Both the position numbers and the translations under genes were made by a program. 34,528 nt of DNA from Terriglobia bacterium (lineage in GTDB: Bacteria; Acidobacteriota; Terriglobia; Bryobacterales; Bryobacteraceae): contig JAIQEX010000074.1 in the NCBI GenBank assembly GCA_020073615.1, positions 1 to 34,528 of the forward strand, written 5' to 3'. This document shows, piece after piece, positions 1-8,185 of the stretch (positions are counted from its first letter, which is position 1; each line of letters begins with the position of its first letter). A model generated the notes under the pieces. It was not told where the DNA came from. It saw only the letters and a list, made by a program, of their open reading frames with translations, and searched no databases.

Positions 1-234
1 CGTGATACGCTCATTTTGGCTCCGGCACGACTCCGATCGCTCGGGATCGACTGCCGCTTCGGCGGCCTAAATCATTGGCGAGAACTGCTTGCAGTTCTCC
101 ACTGTCGACCGGAGCCATCTACCGGATTATGCCCGATCTTCAGACCCGGCGGAAATATACCTCGTCGGTCTGAGGCGGAGCCTCGTTAGTCATTCCGGTC
201 TGAGGCCCGCTCAGATGGAAGTAAATCCGCCGCA
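1..234. other. Intergenic stretch with hairpins and a short direct repeat
   Basis: No convincing gene is seen here; the one short open frame (89-271) has no family resemblance and runs into the NIPSNAP gene on the other strand. The stretch holds a perfect 8-bp hairpin at 80-99 (GAGAACTG, loop CTTG, CAGTTCTC), a 5-bp hairpin at 172-184 (GAGGC-GGA-GCCTC) and an 11-base direct repeat CGGTCTGAGGC at 166-176 and 196-206. None is followed by a T-run, so a rho-independent terminator cannot be claimed. It lies downstream of the minus-strand NIPSNAP gene and may be its 3' region or a remnant of a mobile insertion. Confidence 0.5.
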
Positions 235-666
235 CTACTTCATCGGCGAAAAATCCGCCGAACGCATGTAAGTCGAGTCTACTTTCTCTACCAGCTTGTC
301 GGTCTGCTCGGATTTCACCATCTCTTGAAAGCCCGGGTCGGCGCGCATCGCGTCCCAGTTCTTTTTCGCTTCCTCCCGGCTGGGATGAGCCACGATATAG
401 ACGAATGTGTTGTCAAAGGCGGAAGCATCGTCGGGTACCCAGTAACCCACAGCATTCAGTCCGTGTTTGGCGAGTAGCTTGGAAGCCGTGTCGCGAAACC
501 GCGACTCCAGAGCCGTGACTTTGCCCGGCACAGCATGATACACGCGAAGCTCGAAGACGCGATTGCTGTCGGCCCTCACCTGGTTGACATACGCCAGGCG
601 GGCAGTAAAGAGCGATCCCGCGGCAAAGGAAAGCAAGGCCATGCCGCAAACAGTCCGTCGTTGCAT
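235..666 (-). CDS. NIPSNAP-like protein with N-terminal export or membrane signal
   Basis: A 143-residue protein. Its N-terminus (two Arg, then a hydrophobic run to about residue 28) looks like a signal peptide or membrane anchor. The remainder has the ferredoxin-like dimeric alpha/beta barrel pattern of NIPSNAP proteins: VFELRVYHAVPGK near residue 38, then a TFVYIVAHPSREEAKKNWDA segment and the usual 'DPGFQ' turn. Function in bacteria is poorly defined. The start is the ATG at 666, because AGAGGTG sits just upstream; a longer frame opens at 717 but adds a proline-rich tail with no clear ribosome site. Base composition is lower in GC than the genes after 2283. Family call fairly sure; function unknown. 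Confidence 0.75.
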   Translation of the reverse strand: MQRRTVCGMALLSFAAGSLFTARLAYVNQVRADSNRVFELRVYHAVPGKVTALESRFRDTASKLLAKHGLNAVGYWVPDDASAFDNTFVYIVAHPSREEAKKNWDAMRADPGFQEMVKSEQTDKLVEKVDSTYMRSADFSPMK

Positions 667-813
667 GATGCACCTCTGGCGATGTATACGAAGCGGCGGG
701 GGGATCGGATTTGGCATTTAACAAGGGTTAAGCTGTGCGGTCTGCGAGGGTTGGCACAGGCGAATCACGCCACCGCGGTGGCAACGTACGAAACTGCGCC
801 ATTTGAATGCAGC

Positions 814-2265
814 CTACACGAGAGTGCGCCGCCAGTGTGCGATTCCTTCGACGATGCAGCCGTCAAGCCATTTGTGGAATCTCGCCGCGATTTCATTCTG
901 CTGGTCTTGATAGCTGATGCGAAACACGTCTTCCGAAATCGGAACAGCGGGCCCATCGCCAGCCTGGAAATAGGCGGCCGCGACCAGGAGCCCTCTGAAT
1001 GCTGCCCCTACACCGTGGAAAGAAACGACGATTCTGCTGGGAATTCCCGCGGCCTTGAAATTGGCAACGGCAGCTTCGTGGAAGCTCACATCCGGCTCGT
1101 ATTTGAGTTTCTCGGCAACAGAACGGATCTCATTCAACGGCGGTCCACTGAGCGTTCCGGCGGAAAACTGAAATGTCGAATCGACTTGCGCGATCTCTTC
1201 GTTGAGCCTGGAAGTGATTTCGGCGAGTTTCTGTTGAGCTAAAGCGAACAAGACGCCGGCAAAACGCTTGGCCGAGAGGAACTGTGTCGGAACTATTCTG
1301 CCCAAATCCACCAGCATGTCGCGAGTGGCCGCCAGCGCCTCTTCGACAGAACTAACCGGCCTGATGTCCACTGCCCTGCCAATAGCCTTCGTAAGTGCGC
1401 GCTTCTGAACTTGTGAGAACAAGTGAACGAGGGGCAATAAGTCACCATGATCGGCGGATTCGAGGGCGTCTATGTATTTCGCTTTGTCATCCCGGTTGAC
1501 CACGAGTGGGAAGAAGCCGTCCTTAATGAAGACCAAACTTGCAAGAGTTCTCGCCACACGCCCGTTTCCATCTTGAAACGGATGTATCTGTGTGAAGGCG
1601 TGATGGAGCCATGCTGCCGCAACGTGTGGACGAATGGCTCGTTGCGTATGCAGATGATGGAATTGGACCAGCCGGTCCATCTCAGAGGCCACATGTTCCG
1701 GCGGGCAGTACTCGTGGACAGCCCCGTCGGGCCGCAGCGGGTTATTGGGCATTGTCTTATACAGACCCTTCTCAAGCCGCGTCTCGAAAGGTCGGCCGGA
1801 CGGATCGAACACGACAACCGAGTCTACGTTACGAAGAAGAGCCGAGTGAAGCTCCTTGATGTACCCGGTGCTGAGCACACGCTCGCCGGTCACGAAGGCA
1901 AAGAGGCCTTCCAACACTTCAGCGTGGTTCTGTATCGTCCTCGCAACCAACTCCGGGTCTCGATTCGTGGCGTCATGCGGAATGTAGGCCGAGTCAATTC
2001 CGCGCTCGATCAGCGTCTGGGTAATCCCGCGATCCAGCGTATAGACTCCTTCGATGATGCCTGTTTCGATAGCCCATTCCCGCGCAAGTTCAGCGTTGAA
2101 ATCGCTAATCCGCTTGTCGTCCCCGATGCTCTCTTTTTGTCTGACCCAAACCTCATAGAGTGACTCGAGCTCGCGGTCCCGCATCGAATCGAGTTCTTCC
2201 GGGAGATCTGAGATCTCTTTCCATTTGTGGCTGATCGAAGGTTTGCCGGAAGCTGAATCGGACAT
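814..2265 (-). CDS. Fic family protein (class II AMPylase-type)
   Basis: Fic proteins transfer AMP or another nucleotide moiety from NTPs to hydroxyl side chains. Numbering from the GTG at 2286 (490 residues), the complete catalytic motif HPFQDGNGRVAR is at 235-246, with catalytic His235 and the GNGR anion hole. An autoinhibitory motif (S/T)xxxE(G/N) is present upstream as TGIIEG at 75-80, which places it in class II (inhibitory helix N-terminal to the Fic core in the same chain). About 240 residues follow the core without a domain I can name. I place the start at the ATG at 2265, with AAGGG 11 bases upstream; the alternative GTG at 2286 would overlap the stop of the preceding glycosyltransferase as GTGA. 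There is no separate antitoxin beside it. GC content looks lower than in the genes that follow, suggesting transfer. Confidence 0.93.
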   Translation of the reverse strand: MSDSASGKPSISHKWKEISDLPEELDSMRDRELESLYEVWVRQKESIGDDKRISDFNAELAREWAIETGIIEGVYTLDRGITQTLIERGIDSAYIPHDATNRDPELVARTIQNHAEVLEGLFAFVTGERVLSTGYIKELHSALLRNVDSVVVFDPSGRPFETRLEKGLYKTMPNNPLRPDGAVHEYCPPEHVASEMDRLVQFHHLHTQRAIRPHVAAAWLHHAFTQIHPFQDGNGRVARTLASLVFIKDGFFPLVVNRDDKAKYIDALESADHGDLLPLVHLFSQVQKRALTKAIGRAVDIRPVSSVEEALAATRDMLVDLGRIVPTQFLSAKRFAGVLFALAQQKLAEITSRLNEEIAQVDSTFQFSAGTLSGPPLNEIRSVAEKLKYEPDVSFHEAAVANFKAAGIPSRIVVSFHGVGAAFRGLLVAAAYFQAGDGPAVPISEDVFRISYQDQQNEIAARFHKWLDGCIVEGIAHWRRTLV

Positions 2266-2282
2266 GGCTATCGCGACCCTTT

Positions 2283-3131
2283 TCACGCCTGGGTGCCGTC
2301 GATCTTCTGACCCGACACCGTGTAGCGCAGCTCGCCGAAGCGGAATGAGAAGAGCGGGCCGAAGACCGATGCCAGACGCGCGCGCAGGCCGGCGGCGAAG
2401 CCCTGGTACTTGCCGAGGAAGACGGCGCGGGCGAGCAGGAAGTCGGCGCGCTCGAGGGCGGTGTAGGCCGCGCGGCCGTGGTGGCGGACGCGCGCCTCGG
2501 GGACCAGCAGGGTGCGCTTGGAGGCGTTGCGGATCTGCGCGGCGAGATCGGCATCGGCGCCGAACTGGCCGTAGCGCTCGTCGATCTGGCGGATGGCTTT
2601 GATGACGAAGACGCGGATCATGAGCGCGGCGCCGCGGGGGTAATCCACGGCCATGGGGGCGCTCGAAGGGGGCTCGGCGGGGCGCCAGTTGCCGTCGGGA
2701 GGGAGGCTGCCGAGTTGCGGGGCGGGGCGGCCCCCGTCGTCGACCAGCAAGGGGCAGACGGCGGCGGCCTCGGGATGGGCGTCGAGCACGGTGGCGAGAC
2801 GGACGATGGCGCCGGGTTCGACTTCGGTGTCCTCGTGGAGGAAGAACACATACTCCGCGTCGGCGGCGCGCCAGCCGATGTTCAGGGCTTTGGTGAGCCC
2901 GAAGTTTTTGGGGAGGCGGATGAACTGCGCCTGGGGAAAACAGGGTTCGAGCTGGCCGGTCGCGTCGCGTGAGCCGTTATCGACTACCACGACCTGCAGG
3001 GTCTCGCGCGCTTCGGCCTTCTCGATCGATTCCAGACAGCGCTGCAAAAACTCCGCCCGGTTGTGGGAGACCACCACCACCGAAACGCGCGGCGGCTGCT
3101 TTTCCTGTTGCGGATTCTGTTGGGAGGTCAA
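2283..3131 (-). CDS. Glycosyltransferase family 2 (rhamnosyltransferase-like)
   Basis: A GT-A fold inverting sugar transferase, probably cytoplasmic and acting on a surface polysaccharide or glycolipid. The N-terminal strand VSVVVVSHNRAEFLQRCL starts at residue 16, followed by the nucleotide-binding VVDNGSRDATG, the NFGLTKALNIG helix and the metal-site region FLHEDTEVEPGA, where HEDTE takes the place of the DxD motif. A C-terminal acceptor region contains YPRGAALMIR and DERYGQFGADADL. Length 282 is normal for the family. The only canonical start upstream of the core is TTG at 3131, without a good ribosome site and located 155 bases inside the upstream regulator gene in another frame. Translation may depend on the upstream gene. 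Acceptor unknown. Confidence 0.88.
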   Translation of the reverse strand: MTSQQNPQQEKQPPRVSVVVVSHNRAEFLQRCLESIEKAEARETLQVVVVDNGSRDATGQLEPCFPQAQFIRLPKNFGLTKALNIGWRAADAEYVFFLHEDTEVEPGAIVRLATVLDAHPEAAAVCPLLVDDGGRPAPQLGSLPPDGNWRPAEPPSSAPMAVDYPRGAALMIRVFVIKAIRQIDERYGQFGADADLAAQIRNASKRTLLVPEARVRHHGRAAYTALERADFLLARAVFLGKYQGFAAGLRARLASVFGPLFSFRFGELRYTVSGQKIDGTQA

Positions 3132-3606
3132 GCCAATAGAATAACGCGCCCTGGCAGACGGAAACCGACGCGAGGGCGAGCGACAGCAGGAAAGCCGCGA
3201 CGATGGCCGGAGAGCGGAAGCCGGAGGCCGGCGGCGCGGGCTCGGCGCCGGGCGTGCGCGCGCGGAAGACCGGCAGGTACGTTCTGGCCGGCAAGACGAT
3301 GGCGATCAGGTCGCCGGCGCCGGCCCCGGCATAGTATTGCGCCAGGCGCGCCCGGAGGTTGCGCACGTGGACGCGCACCAGCGAGTCGCTCTGGCGGTTG
3401 AACCCGTTGCCGCGGCCGAATACGGCGATGGCGAGGGAATGCTCATTAAGCGACGCGCCGCGGCCGCCCAGCGTCTCTTCCACCATGTAGCGCAGGAGAC
3501 GGCGCAAGGCGGGAGAGGACCGGACCGGCGGCCGCGCGAGGATCCGTTCCAGGTGGGCGCGCACGGCTTGCGAATCGCAACGGTCTCGGTTGCTGCCGGG
3601 TGCCAT
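2977..3606 (-). CDS. Winged-helix regulator with single membrane helix, Solibacter type
   Basis: The first 115 residues match the winged-helix domain common in acidobacterial genomes, with the pattern RLLRYMVEETLGG, then AVFGRGNGFNRQSDSLVRVHVRNLRARLAQYY and a GDLIAIVLPARTYLPVF wing. A membrane helix follows at about 130-155. In relatives this N-terminus usually precedes a longer C-terminal region. Here the last 50 or so residues are Gly/Ala/Arg-rich and overlap the start of the glycosyltransferase in another frame, so they look like readthrough, not a folded domain. The gene may be truncated, frameshifted or simply overlapping. Start at ATG 3606; divergent from the KDPG aldolase with about 70 bases between. 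DNA target unknown. Confidence 0.7.
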   Translation of the reverse strand: MAPGSNRDRCDSQAVRAHLERILARPPVRSSPALRRLLRYMVEETLGGRGASLNEHSLAIAVFGRGNGFNRQSDSLVRVHVRNLRARLAQYYAGAGAGDLIAIVLPARTYLPVFRARTPGAEPAPPASGFRSPAIVAAFLLSLALASVSVCQGALFYWLDLPTESATGKAAAARFGGGGLPQPGGVFAALSGIDREGRSARDPAGRGSR

Positions 3607-3677
3607 ACAGCTTCAGACGTGGCGGCGGCCTTTTGGTGCCGTGTGCGCGCGGGCCGGCGCGTGTTAATTTAGACCTC

Positions 3678-4340
3678 ATGAACGCCAAAGAGATCCTGGC
3701 TTTCATCACCGGGGTGGGAATCGTCCCGGTGGTGCGCGCCCGCAGCGCCGGCGACGCTCTGCAGGCCGTGGAAGCGATTCACAACGGCGGCGTGCTGGCG
3801 GCGGAGATCACCATGACGGTTCCCGGAGCGGTGCGCGTGCTGGAGAAACTGGCGGACCGGTTCGGCGGCGCCATGGTGCTGGGCGCGGGCACGGTGCTCG
3901 ACGCCGAAACGGCGCGCGCGTGCATGCTGGCGGGCGCGGAGTTCTTCGTGACGCCGAGCCTGCGGGTGGCCACCATCGAGATGGTGAAGCGCTACGGGAA
4001 GGTGGTGTGCCCGGGCGCGCTGACGCCCACCGAAGTGCTCACGGCCTGGGAAGCGGGGGCCGACGTGGTGAAGATCTTCCCCTGCGGCAACGTGGGAGGA
4101 GCGAAGTACATCAAGGCGCTGAAGGGGCCGTTTCCGCAGATCGAGATGATCCCCACCGGAGGGGTGAACCTGGAGACCGCGGGCGATTTCCTGAAGGCCG
4201 GCGCCTGCGCCGTGGCCGTAGGCGGCGAACTGGTGGATGCCCAGGCGATGCGCGAGGGCCGTTTCGACGCCATCGAGGAGCGCGCGCGCCAATACCTGGC
4301 GGCGGTAGCGAAGGCGCGCGCGGAGATGAAGGCCTGCTAG
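3678..4340 (+). CDS. eda: KDPG/KHG aldolase (2-dehydro-3-deoxy-phosphogluconate aldolase)
   Basis: This class I aldolase cleaves 2-keto-3-deoxy-6-phosphogluconate to pyruvate and glyceraldehyde 3-phosphate (Entner-Doudoroff and uronate routes). The 220-residue (beta/alpha)8 barrel has Glu43 in EITMTVPGA, the GAGTVLD loop at 69-75, the Schiff-base Lys132 in DVVKIFPCG, and the phosphate-binding IPTGGV near 158-163. The start is the ATG at 3678; an upstream in-frame start at 3600 would add 26 residues running back into the intergenic region. No other Entner-Doudoroff gene lies in the window, so the substrate could also be a related 2-keto-3-deoxy acid phosphate. Confidence 0.93.
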   Translation: MNAKEILAFITGVGIVPVVRARSAGDALQAVEAIHNGGVLAAEITMTVPGAVRVLEKLADRFGGAMVLGAGTVLDAETARACMLAGAEFFVTPSLRVATIEMVKRYGKVVCPGALTPTEVLTAWEAGADVVKIFPCGNVGGAKYIKALKGPFPQIEMIPTGGVNLETAGDFLKAGACAVAVGGELVDAQAMREGRFDAIEERARQYLAAVAKARAEMKAC

Positions 4341-4355
4341 ACTGAAGGTTTCACT

Positions 4356-4526
4356 ATGGCGATCAGCAAAGACTTGCTGGAAATCCTCGTGTGCCCGGTG
4401 TGCAAAGCGGCCCTGGATCTCAAGGCGGACCAGAGCGGCTTGAAGTGCGTGGAGTGCCATCGCGTGTACCCCATACGCGAAGACATTCCCGTGATGCTGG
4501 TCGACGAGGCCAAAATCGAAGAATAG
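4356..4526 (+). CDS. Trm112/UPF0434 family small zinc protein
   Basis: A 56-residue gene: MAISKDLLEILVCPVCK at the start, then a second Cys pair in LKCVECHRVYPI. The four Cys (13, 16, 31, 34) form the zinc-ribbon-like knuckles of Trm112/YcaR proteins, and the ending REDIPVMLVDEAK is the family's usual C-terminus. AAGGT lies seven to eleven bases upstream of the ATG. It ends three bases before the GTG of the MsbA-like ABC exporter. In enterobacteria the homologous ycaR gene also lies close to msbA and lpxK, so the pairing fits known context. Bacterial function is not well defined; eukaryotic and archaeal Trm112 activates methyltransferases. Confidence 0.9.
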   Translation: MAISKDLLEILVCPVCKAALDLKADQSGLKCVECHRVYPIREDIPVMLVDEAKIEE

Positions 4527-4529
4527 GCC

Positions 4530-6365
4530 GTGGCCCGACCCATGACAGAGCTGTCGCGGCTGCTCTCCTACGCGCGCCGGTACGCGGCGCACCTGGTGGG
4601 AGCCGTGGTGCTGATGACCGCCGCCGGCGCGGCCACGGGCATGATGGCGCTGCTGGTAGGGCCGATCCTGTACAAGGCGCTCGATGTCCGCGCGCCCGAC
4701 GAGCCGGTGTCCCTGTACACCGATCCGCTCTTTCACCACACGGTGTATCTGAGCGACTTTTTCCCGGCCGCCATGCACAACGTCTGGAGCATGGTGGCCT
4801 TCGCCATTCTGGGCGTGTTTCTGCTCAAGGGGATCTGCGACTATCTGGGAAATTACCTGGTGAACTACGTCGGGTTCTCGGCGGTGACCAACCTGCGGAA
4901 CACGGTCTTCGACAAAGTGCAGAAGCAGGGCGCGCAGTTCTTCGAGGCGCATTCCACGGGGCGGCTGATGTCGTCGATCATGAACGACATCGACAAGGTG
5001 CAGTTGGCCATTTCGCACATCCTGGCGGATTTCCTGCGGCAACTGTTCGCCGCGTTTTTCCTGACGCTGGTGGTCCTGGGCAAAGATTGGAAGCTGGCGC
5101 TGGCCAGCCTGGTGGTGCTGCCGTTCATTATCGTGCCGACCAGGCAGATCGGGCGGCGCATCAGGCGGACTACACGCCGCACGCAGGACAAGCAGGGCGA
5201 TTTGAACCAGATTCTGCAGGAGACGCTGAGCGGCCACATGGTGGTGAAGGCCTTCGGGGCGGAAGGCTACGAATCGCGGCGCTTCCGGGAAGCGGCGCGG
5301 AAGCTGCTGCGGACCAACATTCAGTACGTCCGGCAGCAGGCGCTGGCGTCGCCGCTGATCGAAATGGTGGGCGCCCTGGCCATCGTAGGGCTGCTGTGGT
5401 TCGCGCGCGACCAGATCAAGGCGGGGAGCCTGACTCCCAAGGATTTCGCCAGCTTCGTTTTCGCCCTGGTGATGCTGCTGGAGCCGGTGAAGCGCCTGGT
5501 GGGCATCCACAACATCTTCGAGCAGGCGCTGGGCGCGTCGCAAAAGGTGTTCGAGTACCTGGACCACGCCGAGGAGATCGTGGAGAAGCCCGGCGCGGGG
5601 ACGCTCACCGAGTTTCAGCGGGAAATCGCATTCGAGAACGTGTCGTTTCATTACCCGGGCGCGCCCAACGGATTCCAGCTTCAAGGTTTGGACCTGCAGG
5701 TGAAGGCGGGGGAGGTGGTGGCGCTGGTGGGCCCGAGCGGCGCCGGCAAGACCACGCTGGCCAACCTGGCGCCGCGATTCTACGACGTGACCGCGGGTGC
5801 CGTGAAGGTGGATGGCCGCGATGTGCGCGACTTGCGCCTGGCCTCGCTGCGGGCGCTGATCGGCATCGTGGCGCAGGATACTTTTCTGTTCAACGATACG
5901 GTGGCCAACAATATCGCCTACGGCCGGCCGGGCACGCCCGGAGAAGCGATCCGGCGCGCCGCGGAAACGGCCCTGGCCCACGAGTTTATTTTGCGGCTGC
6001 CGGAGGGCTACGAGACCATCATCGGCGACCGCGGCACGCGGCTCAGCGGCGGACAGCGGCAGCGCATCGCCATTGCCCGCGCGTTATTGAAGAACGCGCC
6101 CATCCTGGTGCTGGACGAGGCCACCTCGCATCTGGACACCGAATCGGAGATGCTGGTGCAGAGGGCGCTGGCCAACCTGATGGAGCACCGCACGGTAATT
6201 GTGATCGCGCACCGGCTTTCCACCATCCGCCGCGCCGATAAGATCGTGGTGCTGGAAAAGGGGCGCATCCGCGAGACGGGAACGCACGACGAGCTGGTCA
6301 ACCAGGGAGGAATCTATCAGCGCCTCCACGAGCTCCAGTTCGAGGACGCGGTGGTGGACCTGTGA
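4530..6365 (+). CDS. msbA: MsbA-like lipid ABC exporter (fused permease-ATPase half transporter)
   Basis: A 611-residue type IV ABC exporter half-molecule, acting as a homodimer in the inner membrane, probably flipping lipid A core or another lipid. Six membrane helices occupy about 20-330, with an unusually long first periplasmic loop (about 52-85). The nucleotide-binding domain contains Walker A GPSGAGKTT (401-409), Q-loop VAQD (447-450), signature LSGGQRQR (505-512), Walker B ILVLDEAT (525-532) and H-loop His561. GTG at 4530 is taken as start, three bases after the Trm112-like gene; ATG at 4542 is the alternative. Its stop overlaps the GTG of yicC. The MsbA assignment rests on domain order and on the Trm112/YcaR neighbour; another lipid or drug substrate is possible. 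Confidence 0.85.
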   Translation: MARPMTELSRLLSYARRYAAHLVGAVVLMTAAGAATGMMALLVGPILYKALDVRAPDEPVSLYTDPLFHHTVYLSDFFPAAMHNVWSMVAFAILGVFLLKGICDYLGNYLVNYVGFSAVTNLRNTVFDKVQKQGAQFFEAHSTGRLMSSIMNDIDKVQLAISHILADFLRQLFAAFFLTLVVLGKDWKLALASLVVLPFIIVPTRQIGRRIRRTTRRTQDKQGDLNQILQETLSGHMVVKAFGAEGYESRRFREAARKLLRTNIQYVRQQALASPLIEMVGALAIVGLLWFARDQIKAGSLTPKDFASFVFALVMLLEPVKRLVGIHNIFEQALGASQKVFEYLDHAEEIVEKPGAGTLTEFQREIAFENVSFHYPGAPNGFQLQGLDLQVKAGEVVALVGPSGAGKTTLANLAPRFYDVTAGAVKVDGRDVRDLRLASLRALIGIVAQDTFLFNDTVANNIAYGRPGTPGEAIRRAAETALAHEFILRLPEGYETIIGDRGTRLSGGQRQRIAIARALLKNAPILVLDEATSHLDTESEMLVQRALANLMEHRTVIVIAHRLSTIRRADKIVVLEKGRIRETGTHDELVNQGGIYQRLHELQFEDAVVDL

Positions 6366-7258
6366 GCGCGCGCAGCATGACCGGCTTCGCCCGGGTGAGG
6401 AAGACGGCGGCGCAGGGGGAAATCGTCTTCACCCTGAAGACCGTGAACCATCGCGGGCTGGACATGCAGTTCCAGTTGCCGCCGGAGATGGAGGCGCTCG
6501 AAAGCGCCATTCGCGCGGTGGTGCGCAACGGCGTATTGCGCGGCCATGTACAGGTGCGCGTCTCGTTTACCAGGACGGCGGCCGTGGGCGGTGCGGTGCC
6601 GAACCGGGCGCTGCTGGACGCCTACATGCGGGCCTTCCGCGAAGCCGCCGGGCTTTACGGGATCGAAGGCGCACCCGACCTGAACGCGGCTCTTTCCATT
6701 CCCGGGATGCTGAGCGCGGGCGCCGCCGATGAAGGCGCGGACGAGGAGACGGGGAAAGCGATTCTGGAGGCAGCCGCCGAGGCGGTTCGGGAGTTGAATC
6801 GTTTCCGCGAGCGGGAGGGCGCCGCTACGGCCGGGGAGATACGCCAGCGCGGGCGCAACGTGTGCGCCCTGGTGAGCCGCATGGAAGAGATCCGCTCGGG
6901 CGCGGTGGACGCCTTTCAGACGCGGCTGCGCGAGAGGCTGGCGGACCTGCTCCAGGGCGCGGGGTTGGACCCGCAGCGCCTGGCGCAGGAAGCGGCAGTC
7001 GCGGCCGACCGCAGCGATATTTCCGAAGAGCTGCTGCGCCTGCGCACGCACGCCGCGCAGGTGGAAGCTTTGCTGGCGGGCGAAGGCGAAGCGGGCAAGC
7101 GGCTCGATTTCCTGCTCCAGGAGATGAACCGGGAAGCGAACACCGTGCTTTCCAAGACCGGCGGCCTGGGCGACCTGGGGCTGACCATGACCGACCTGGC
7201 GCTGGCGGCCAAGTCGGAGATCGACAAGATACGGGAGCAGGTGTTGAATCTGGAATGA
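6362..7258 (+). CDS. yicC: YicC family endoribonuclease
   Basis: A 298-residue YicC/YloC protein. The hallmark N-terminus SMTGFAR is at residues 5-11, followed by KTVNHRGLDMQFQLPPEM. The C-terminal DUF1732 part has the conserved run RSDISEELLRLRTHAAQ, then LDFLLQEMNREANTVLSK, and it ends IDKIREQVLNLE as family members do. E. coli YicC has been linked to RNA cleavage and small-RNA turnover. GTG at 6362 overlaps the exporter stop as GTGA, indicating coupling; ATG at 6377 is the alternative. yicC next to gmk and rpoZ is a widespread arrangement. No remA/DUF370 gene is seen between yicC and gmk, where some bacteria carry one. Confidence 0.93.
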   Translation: MSARSMTGFARVRKTAAQGEIVFTLKTVNHRGLDMQFQLPPEMEALESAIRAVVRNGVLRGHVQVRVSFTRTAAVGGAVPNRALLDAYMRAFREAAGLYGIEGAPDLNAALSIPGMLSAGAADEGADEETGKAILEAAAEAVRELNRFREREGAATAGEIRQRGRNVCALVSRMEEIRSGAVDAFQTRLRERLADLLQGAGLDPQRLAQEAAVAADRSDISEELLRLRTHAAQVEALLAGEGEAGKRLDFLLQEMNREANTVLSKTGGLGDLGLTMTDLALAAKSEIDKIREQVLNLE

Positions 7259-7289
7259 GAGTGCTGCCCAGGGAAGAGACTCGGGAGAT

Positions 7290-7919
7290 ATGACTACCGT
7301 TTTCATCGTCTCCGCCCCTTCGGGGTCGGGCAAATCGACACTCGTGACGCGGCTGCTGGCTAGTGAGCCGGGGCTGATGTTTTCCATATCCTACACGACC
7401 CGCAAGCCGCGCGGGAACGAGGTGGACGGCGAGGACTACCACTTTGTCTCGCGCGCGGAGTTCCTGGCCAGGATGGCGCGGGACGAGTTCCTGGAATCGG
7501 CCGAGGTTTTCGGCAACTACTACGGCACCCACCGCGGCATTCTCGAAGAGGCCCGAAAACGGGGCCAGGACCTGGTACTCGACATCGACGTGCAAGGTGC
7601 GCGACAATTGAAGGATCGGATTCCCGAGGCCGTCGCCGTCTTTATCCTGGCTCCCTCGCGGCAGGTGTTGGAAGAGCGGCTGCGCGCGCGCGGCGAGGAT
7701 CGGGCGGACGTAATCGAGAGACGGCTGAAGGACGCGGCCGGAGAGATCCGCAATTATCGCGATTACGATTATGTCCTGGTGAACCGCGACCTGGCCCAGT
7801 CCGATGCCGTTTTGAGCGCGATCATTCGCGCGGAGCGGGTGCGGCGGGTGAGGATCGAGGAGCAGATCCGGCCCATTCTGGAGACATTCGACCTGGAGAG
7901 GTATCGACAAGATGGCTGA
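7290..7919 (+). CDS. gmk: Guanylate kinase
   Basis: Phosphorylates GMP to GDP with ATP, an essential cytoplasmic step in GTP supply. The 209 residues start with a P-loop APSGSGKST at 9-17. Next come the GMP-binding SYTTRKPRGNEVDGEDYHFV and FLESAEVFGNYYGTHR segments, then LVLDIDVQGARQLK and the lid region with ERLRARGED. Length and motif order are normal. ATG 7290 follows GGGAG closely. The 3' end overlaps rpoZ by 8 bases, so the two are co-translated. Confidence 0.97.
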   Translation: MTTVFIVSAPSGSGKSTLVTRLLASEPGLMFSISYTTRKPRGNEVDGEDYHFVSRAEFLARMARDEFLESAEVFGNYYGTHRGILEEARKRGQDLVLDIDVQGARQLKDRIPEAVAVFILAPSRQVLEERLRARGEDRADVIERRLKDAAGEIRNYRDYDYVLVNRDLAQSDAVLSAIIRAERVRRVRIEEQIRPILETFDLERYRQDG

Positions 7920-8160
7920 CAAAGCCCCACGGAACAACGCCCACTGCACCATACCGGACGACCCCGAGCAGAGCACGTACCGGTTCATCATCGTGGCCGC
8001 CAAGCGCGCGCGGCAATTGCAGGGCGGGGCGCGGCCGGTGCTGCCGACGTCGTCCAAGAAACCCACCATCATCGCCACCGAAGAGGTGCGGCGCGGGCTG
8101 GTGAAATACAGCCTGACGGGGCCGGCGCCGGAACCCCCGCACGTGGAACCGGCGATCTGA
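7912..8160 (+). CDS. rpoZ: RNA polymerase omega subunit
   Basis: A small 82-residue subunit that helps fold and latch beta' in RNA polymerase. The core RFIIVAAKRARQLQGGARP at about 24-42 and KPTIIATEEVRRGLVKY at about 50-66 are the omega signature. The N-terminal 20 residues and the proline-rich tail are variable in the family. The start overlaps gmk by 8 bases. A GC hairpin (CGCCGG/CCGGCG, 8162-8179) lies between this gene and coaBC, without a T-run. Confidence 0.95.
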   Translation: MADKAPRNNAHCTIPDDPEQSTYRFIIVAAKRARQLQGGARPVLPTSSKKPTIIATEEVRRGLVKYSLTGPAPEPPHVEPAI

Positions 8161-8185
8161 TCGCCGGGCGCCTCCGGCGGCCGTC

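Noticed and set aside
3669-5981. 770-codon open frame antisense to the aldolase and ABC exporter
   Set aside because: High GC makes long antisense frames common; the translation is His/Arg/Gln-rich without motifs, while the plus strand encodes complete known enzymes.
7254-7292. Twelve-codon frame between yicC and gmk (MRVLPREETREI)
   Set aside because: No homology, and it overlaps both neighbours; it has no ribosome site of its own, so I regard it as chance.
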